Origin: an uncultured Christensenella sp.
Lineage (GTDB): Bacteria; Bacillota; Clostridia; Christensenellales; Borkfalkiaceae
Reading direction: 5' to 3'
Length of the DNA: 64,000 bases
Assembly (NCBI GenBank): GCA_910586065.1
Contig: CAJUGI010000002.1
Coordinates: 247,968-311,967 of the forward strand
Shown here: piece after piece, positions 59,358 through 64,000 of the stretch
How the letters are laid out: each line of letters starts with the position of its first letter
How positions within the stretch are numbered: position 1 is the stretch's first letter
Program-made: the position numbers and the translations under genes
The notes under the pieces: model-generated
Seen by the model: only the letters and a program-made list of their open reading frames with translations
Database searches by the model: none
Told to the model about the DNA's origin: nothing

Positions 59358-59671
59358 TTAGCCTCCTTTTAAGAATTTGACCGCTTCCGCCGCCGATACA
59401 TCGCGCACAACGCGGTTGCCGTTTTTACTTTTCGATTTCTGCGTTTGTTCTATCGCGTGTTTTAAGTTCGCAATATCAATCGACATAATCAAAACGTAAA
59501 GGTCGTTAAAATGTGAATTTGTGATAATTGCGTCGGGTATTCTATGCTCGACGCACTTTTGCGCAATGGTTATGTATCGCGGCACGGTCAAGGGTTTTGC
59601 GGCTTCGGGGCGCGGGTTTAATTTCGCGTATATTCCCGATAGCCGCGTATATTCTTGACCGTGCTCTATGA
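59358..59671 (-). CDS. Tail chaperone -1 frame extension, unit 2
   Basis: Same as 25915-26228. The slippery heptamer is at 59672-59678. Confidence 0.73.
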
Positions 59672-60058
59672 GTTTTTTGCGCTTGCCGCCGCCTTTAACG
59701 CGATTTCAAAAACAAACTTTATCTTGTCTAAAAGCCGCGTCAAGCACTCGCCGCCCGATATATCGAAAAGGCGCAAAAACGCGCCGAAGTCGGCGATTTC
59801 GTCGCTTACGATAAAGCAATAAACCGCCTTTAAGTTCGACATAAGGTAAGCGGGGTTTTTCGCGCCCTTGTCGCCGATACGCTCAACGTATGCAAAAAGC
59901 GTTTCGTTTTTCGCGTTCGCGGGGAAGTTCTCTTCCCAACGCTTCTCGGCAAAAAGCGATACGTCGATTTGCACCTTGATGTCGCGCGTTTTATGGATAA
60001 GTTCGCCCTTCGTTTCGTCGAGCGTGGTTTCAAACACGGGTAAAGTGGTATTTATCAT
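59666..60058 (-). CDS. Tail assembly chaperone, unit 2
   Basis: Identical to 26223-26615. Confidence 0.78.
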   Translation of the reverse strand: MINTTLPVFETTLDETKGELIHKTRDIKVQIDVSLFAEKRWEENFPANAKNETLFAYVERIGDKGAKNPAYLMSNLKAVYCFIVSDEIADFGAFLRLFDISGGECLTRLLDKIKFVFEIALKAAASAKNS

Positions 60059-60072
60059 ATTGCCGCCTCCGA

Positions 60073-60711
60073 TTATGCCGCTTTCATTTTCGGCACAATG
60101 ACCGTACTGCCGAAGTCCGCGTAACCTTCCATATCGGGCGTTTTCGTCAACTGCCATACGAGGCGGTTGTTGCCTTTTTCGTCGACGTAAACCTTGCCGT
60201 CCGCCGCAAGTACCTTGATACCCTTGATTTTGAGCGGGGTATCGAACGAGGACTCGTTGATTTCGCCGTTGTTTTGGTCGTAACTTTCCGACGGGCGCGT
60301 GGACGTTACGCCGTACAACATACATTTTGCGACCGATATTTTGTTGTCGCCGTCCATTTCGCATATTTCAAAATAAACGACGTGCGGCGTGTTTTTGGTC
60401 GGCTTGATGTCGGCAAGCCCGTTTTCAAGCAAGATTTTACGCCCGCACGCGATTTCGTAAGCGTTGCAAATGTTGTTTTGCGTGAGCGTTCCCGTCTTGC
60501 CTTTTTCGTTGACGTAGTGGATAATGCACTCGCCGTCGCCGTAAACTTCCTTTTCGGACGAGTCGGTTTCAAGTGCCATTTTCGTTGACGTACCCATAGA
60601 CACAAAGTCGCCCCAACCGCCGTCGGGCGTGGGGAAGGCGTACTTCGCGTTGCGGATATTAAAACGAATAAGATTTTGCGCGGGTGTAGCCGCCGCGTTT
60701 GTGTTTGCCAT
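60073..60711 (-). CDS. Major tail tube protein, unit 2
   Basis: Identical to 26630-27268. Confidence 0.8.
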   Translation of the reverse strand: MANTNAAATPAQNLIRFNIRNAKYAFPTPDGGWGDFVSMGTSTKMALETDSSEKEVYGDGECIIHYVNEKGKTGTLTQNNICNAYEIACGRKILLENGLADIKPTKNTPHVVYFEICEMDGDNKISVAKCMLYGVTSTRPSESYDQNNGEINESSFDTPLKIKGIKVLAADGKVYVDEKGNNRLVWQLTKTPDMEGYADFGSTVIVPKMKAA

Positions 60712-60713
60712 TG

Positions 60714-61148
60714 TTATTTACCTCCGTTTTTAATGGTGTTTTTGATTGCTTCAAAGATTTGCGGCTCGGTTTCGTCAAAACATCGGCGTATAAAACCGTT
60801 GTGCGGGTTGTCGCTGTATTCAAGCACGTTCGACAACGGTACGCCGCTTCGCGCTTCGCCTTTCGAGCCGTCTTTCGTTTTACGGCGCACGTCGCCGCTT
60901 GCAACGCGCGTATTGCCGACGTAGCGGCGGTCTTTGTACTTTGTCTTGATTTGCCAAGACTGCGCCATTTCGCCCGTGTCGCGGGGCGTTACGGCTTCGA
61001 CCGCGCTTTTGAAAACCTCCGCGCCGCGCTGTACCGCCTGTTGCCTTGCTTCAAAATTTGTGTGTTGAAAATCGGTTAAAATTTCCGTCAACACGTCGGG
61101 CAATTCGCCGAGCGGAATATGCCCCGTCGATATGCCTTTATTAGCCAT
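60714..61148 (-). CDS. HK97 gp10-like protein, unit 2
   Basis: Identical to 27271-27705. Confidence 0.78.
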   Translation of the reverse strand: MANKGISTGHIPLGELPDVLTEILTDFQHTNFEARQQAVQRGAEVFKSAVEAVTPRDTGEMAQSWQIKTKYKDRRYVGNTRVASGDVRRKTKDGSKGEARSGVPLSNVLEYSDNPHNGFIRRCFDETEPQIFEAIKNTIKNGGK

Positions 61149-61554
61149 AATCAACCGCCCCGATGTACACAAATTCGATGTTTACGCCGCGATACGGGTT
61201 ATTGCTGTCGGGTATATCGCTTTCGTCGTTTGCAATAGCAAAATGCGGGTCTTGCAATACGGCGCGTTTGATAGCCTTTAAGCGTTCGTCAATGCCCGAA
61301 TAGCGGGGGTCGGTCTTTTCGTACAAGTAATAGTAATTCACGTCGATGTACACGCGGCGCGTCTTTGCTTTGCCGTCGCCGTATGTTTTCGGGCGATTTG
61401 ATACGATTTTATAAACGACGTACTCGTCGCCGTTTACCTCGACTTGCGAATTTGCGATATTATCCGCTTCAACCCGCCGCAAGTGGTTTGATAAAACGCC
61501 GAACGGTAAAAGGGTTTCGTCGAGTATTTGTTGCATTATCGCCGTTACGTTCAT
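61141..61554 (-). CDS. Tail completion protein, unit 2
   Basis: Identical to 27698-28111. Confidence 0.63.
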   Translation of the reverse strand: MNVTAIMQQILDETLLPFGVLSNHLRRVEADNIANSQVEVNGDEYVVYKIVSNRPKTYGDGKAKTRRVYIDVNYYYLYEKTDPRYSGIDERLKAIKRAVLQDPHFAIANDESDIPDSNNPYRGVNIEFVYIGAVDYG

Positions 61555-61964
61555 TATTTGCCCTCGTACTTTTTGACTTGTAGTTCAATCATTTTGCATT
61601 GTTCGAGGTAGTTATCCGCCGCCCCTGCAAGACAAAACGTATGCGCGTCGTCGCGTTTGCCGTGTAAATAAATTCGCACGTCCTTTGTGATGAGCGCGTC
61701 GTAAAGTGCTTTTACGAACGGCAAGCGCAAGCGGGCGGGGCGTATAACGCCGTCGGCTTGCTGTTGCGTCGCCGCTTGCCCGTATGCGTTCAACCATTCG
61801 CAATAAAAGCAATCGGTCATTATAGGCGAGCCGTCGTCGGCTTCGCCTATTTTGACCGCGATTGTTTCCCACGTTGTCGCCGCGCCGCTTCCTGCAATAT
61901 GCGTCGTGCGTTGTACGGCGAATTTGACAAGCGTGCGCCGTTCCTTGACCGTTTGCTTTGCCAT
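61554..61964 (-). CDS. Head closure / adaptor protein, unit 2
   Basis: Identical to 28111-28521. Confidence 0.58.
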   Translation of the reverse strand: MAKQTVKERRTLVKFAVQRTTHIAGSGAATTWETIAVKIGEADDGSPIMTDCFYCEWLNAYGQAATQQQADGVIRPARLRLPFVKALYDALITKDVRIYLHGKRDDAHTFCLAGAADNYLEQCKMIELQVKKYEGK

Positions 61965-61965
61965 A

Positions 61966-62223
61966 TTACCTCCGCAACTGCACAATAAGCGCGACAACCA
62001 TACCGTCCTTCTTGATTACGTCGTCGGGCGTTCCTTTATCGAACGCGTCGGCGAAAAGTGCTTTGACCGCACGCGCACGTTGCGTCGATAAACGCTCTTG
62101 CGGCACGCCGCTGTCGAGCATAAATTCCTCCGCCGTCTTTATGTAGCCTTGTACGGTTTGTTTTAATTGCGGGTCTGCGTCATAGTAGCCCAATTTGTAT
62201 AAGATTTCGTCGACTTCTTGCAT
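61966..62223 (-). CDS. Head-tail connector, gp6-like, unit 2
   Basis: Identical to 28523-28780. Confidence 0.73.
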   Translation of the reverse strand: MQEVDEILYKLGYYDADPQLKQTVQGYIKTAEEFMLDSGVPQERLSTQRARAVKALFADAFDKGTPDDVIKKDGMVVALIVQLRR

Positions 62224-62291
62224 TTCGACCTCCTAACGTAATACCGTTTCGTATCGGCTCTTGCGCCGACCCGCAACCAAAAACCGAATTA

Positions 62292-63497
62292 TCAAGCCTT
62301 CGCCGCTTTCTGCACGGTCATAAAGCCGTTGTACATCGCGGGCGAGCCGCCGCACATTACCGACGCTTTGAATACGGTAACGCCCTGCTTGAATTTGTAC
62401 TCGGTCGATTTCAAGACTTCGATGTCGGCGAAGTACGCCAATTCGTAGCCTTTCAATTTGCCGTAAATCAAGTAGGGGTCGCCCGCCTTGACCGCGCCGA
62501 AGGCGGCAAGTTTCGACGTGCAAACAAACGGTATGCCGTTTATCGTTCCCGAATTTCCGCGTACAACGATGTCGTATGCGCGGCGTTTGTCCGTTCCCTT
62601 GACTTTCGCAAATTCTTTGAGCGTCAATTTGTTGAGTACAAGGTAAGCGTCGCCTTCGACATCTTCGTCGCCGCCATAATCGAAAATGATGTTGTCGAGC
62701 GTGTTTTCGTCGACGGTGGCAACGGTTTTACGCTGTGCCGCCGTGATAATGCTCGCGGGGGCGTTTACAATGCCGACAAGTTCGTCCGTGCCGCTTCCGC
62801 CGATTATCTGTCCGATAATCTTTTTACGCAACGCACCGACGACGGCGTTGCTAACTTCCGCGTCGTACCGCGCGGCGGGCAACTTTTCGACTTCCTCGTT
62901 GACTTCGGCGTAAGCCGTGATTTTGACCTTGTTAATCGACGCATAGTCGAACGTCGGCTCTGCGGTGGTTGCGTCCGCGCCTTCGGCGGTAATGCCGCCC
63001 TCGCTGATAGTCTTTGCAAAAGGCTTCTTGTAACTTTCCGCGCCCGTGCCTTCGAGGTGTACTTCGTTGACAAGCGTGTCAAGCGTTCCGACCTGTTCAA
63101 ACGCGGGCGTGATGTCGCCGCTTGCAACCGTGCCGAGAGCCGTAGACGTGGACGCGACGGCGCGATGTTCGATATACACCTTTTCGCCGTTTTTAAGCGC
63201 ATTTCCGCGCGTTTCGATTACTTCCGCATTTGCGGCGGTGCGCTTCTGCGCGTCGACCTGTGCGTCGTCGTGTACAACGACGGGAGCGGGGGCGGGTGCG
63301 CCGCCATTTGCGGGGCGTGCCGCGCGTTTTTCCTCTTCGGCTTTTGCGTCCGCTTCGTCCCTGCGCAATTCCGTTACGGTGTAGTTGATTGCTTCAACCC
63401 TTGCGCGAATTTCCGCAAGACGCTCGGCGGTGGTTTCGGGTTTTGCCGCTTCCTGCAAAAGGGCGGCACGCTCTTCGAGCAACTGTTTGATGTTCAT
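62292..63497 (-). CDS. Major capsid protein, unit 2
   Basis: Identical to 28849-30054. Confidence 0.9.
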   Translation of the reverse strand: MNIKQLLEERAALLQEAAKPETTAERLAEIRARVEAINYTVTELRRDEADAKAEEEKRAARPANGGAPAPAPVVVHDDAQVDAQKRTAANAEVIETRGNALKNGEKVYIEHRAVASTSTALGTVASGDITPAFEQVGTLDTLVNEVHLEGTGAESYKKPFAKTISEGGITAEGADATTAEPTFDYASINKVKITAYAEVNEEVEKLPAARYDAEVSNAVVGALRKKIIGQIIGGSGTDELVGIVNAPASIITAAQRKTVATVDENTLDNIIFDYGGDEDVEGDAYLVLNKLTLKEFAKVKGTDKRRAYDIVVRGNSGTINGIPFVCTSKLAAFGAVKAGDPYLIYGKLKGYELAYFADIEVLKSTEYKFKQGVTVFKASVMCGGSPAMYNGFMTVQKAAKA

Positions 63498-64000
63498 AGT
63501 GTTTTTTGTTCCTCCACAAAAATAAATTTTTCTTTCGCAAGTTGTAACGCCGCTTGCGAGTCGGCGGTTTGCCGCCTTTGTTCATTTTCCAACGCCGACG
63601 CCTTTGCGTTATCCAACGCAATTTTGTCGTTATCCAACGAGGCGGGGGAGCGGGCATATATCGAAGTTTGCGGGTATGCGCCGTCGTTTACGGCACTAAC
63701 CTCGAAAACCTTTGATATTTTGGTAATTCGGCGCGTCGGCATATCCGTATCGAGGTCGCGCCATTCGTAGCCCGATACCAAAACGCCGAACGCAAAAGAC
63801 ATATCTTCAATGTCGCCGCGTGTAACCGCCGAGCAAAGTTCGCGGGCGGTCGCGTTGTTTTCAATATCGAGCGTTGTTTTGATGTGTAAACCGTCGGGCT
63901 TGATTTCAACGTCCATAGTCGACCGCTTCCCGCGCCTGTGGCGTGCAAGTGGTATCATTCCGTCGTCGTGGTTTACCATAAACTTGATGTCGGATATATC
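63494..64000 (-). CDS. Prohead protease, unit 2 (cut by window edge)
   Basis: C-terminal 168 codons of the protease at 30051-30743. It contains both the VNHDDGM and DMSFAFGV active-site regions. The N-terminus lies beyond the window. Confidence 0.86.
   Translation of the reverse strand, partial: DISDIKFMVNHDDGMIPLARHRRGKRSTMDVEIKPDGLHIKTTLDIENNATARELCSAVTRGDIEDMSFAFGVLVSGYEWRDLDTDMPTRRITKISKVFEVSAVNDGAYPQTSIYARSPASLDNDKIALDNAKASALENEQRRQTADSQAALQLAKEKFIFVEEQKTL

Larger units (their letters stand above)
46264..64000. mobile_element. Prophage unit 2 (first 17,737 bp, continues past the window)
   Basis: Sequence repeats unit 1 with an offset of 33,443 bp. All encoded proteins are the same as in unit 1, including the DGR variable region. 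It ends inside the protease gene at the window edge. It may be a real tandem or an assembly product. Confidence 0.9.

Overview
The window is a piece of a Bacillota (clostridial, probably uncultured gut) chromosome carrying a temperate tailed phage. The lineage call rests on the left-hand gene order (pgpH/yqfF-like HD protein, ybeY, era, a yqzL-like micro-gene, recO, then ppdK), on strong AGGAGG ribosome binding sites and sigma-A type TTGACA/TATAAT promoters, and on BspA-like and InlB-like repeat proteins typical of gut Clostridia. No rRNA, tRNA or CRISPR array was seen.

Positions 1-12820 are host. They hold the housekeeping cluster (2-3197), a decayed stretch (3198-3922), pyruvate phosphate dikinase (3923-6571), a large serine recombinase whose 3' end overlaps a broken metallo-beta-lactamase gene (6861-8870), two leucine-rich-repeat proteins (8928-11155) and a frameshifted zinc metallopeptidase-like gene (11161-12254).

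From 12821 the window is phage. One complete unit of 33,443 bp (12821-46263) is followed head to tail by the first 17,737 bp of an identical second unit (46264-64000). Read leftwards on the minus strand, the unit runs: early operon of small ribbon-helix-helix and zinc-ribbon proteins, two DNA methyltransferases linked to poly-G tracts, HAD hydrolase and HTH regulator (46198 to 38639); an HUH replication initiator, Dam-type methylase and terminase genes (38236 to 32342); HK97-type portal, protease, capsid, connector and siphovirus tail genes, including a -1 frameshifted tail chaperone (32023 to 20619); a diversity-generating retroelement (DGR) that mutates a tail-fibre tip (20616 to 18201); holin-like genes and a P-loop kinase; then a divergent plus-strand lysogeny pair (XRE repressor and membrane HIRAN-like protein, 15327-16705); and finally a minus-strand operon ending in a DDE transposase next to the left end.

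The most striking feature is the joint between the two units. The left phage end supplies an outward TTGACA and the right end supplies TACAAT. When the ends are abutted with a one-base spacer they form a consensus promoter with a 17-bp spacer, aimed at the whole early operon. This is the logic of insertion-sequence circle-junction promoters, here apparently used by a phage: joining the ends would switch the early genes on, and a single integrated copy would lack the promoter. Other clear signals are the DGR (19 template/variable differences in 124 bp, all at template adenines), a compact four-promoter switch region with a perfect 21-bp operator (14722-15273), a structured leader plus terminator ahead of the portal gene, and homopolymeric G tracts that may make two methyltransferases phase-variable.
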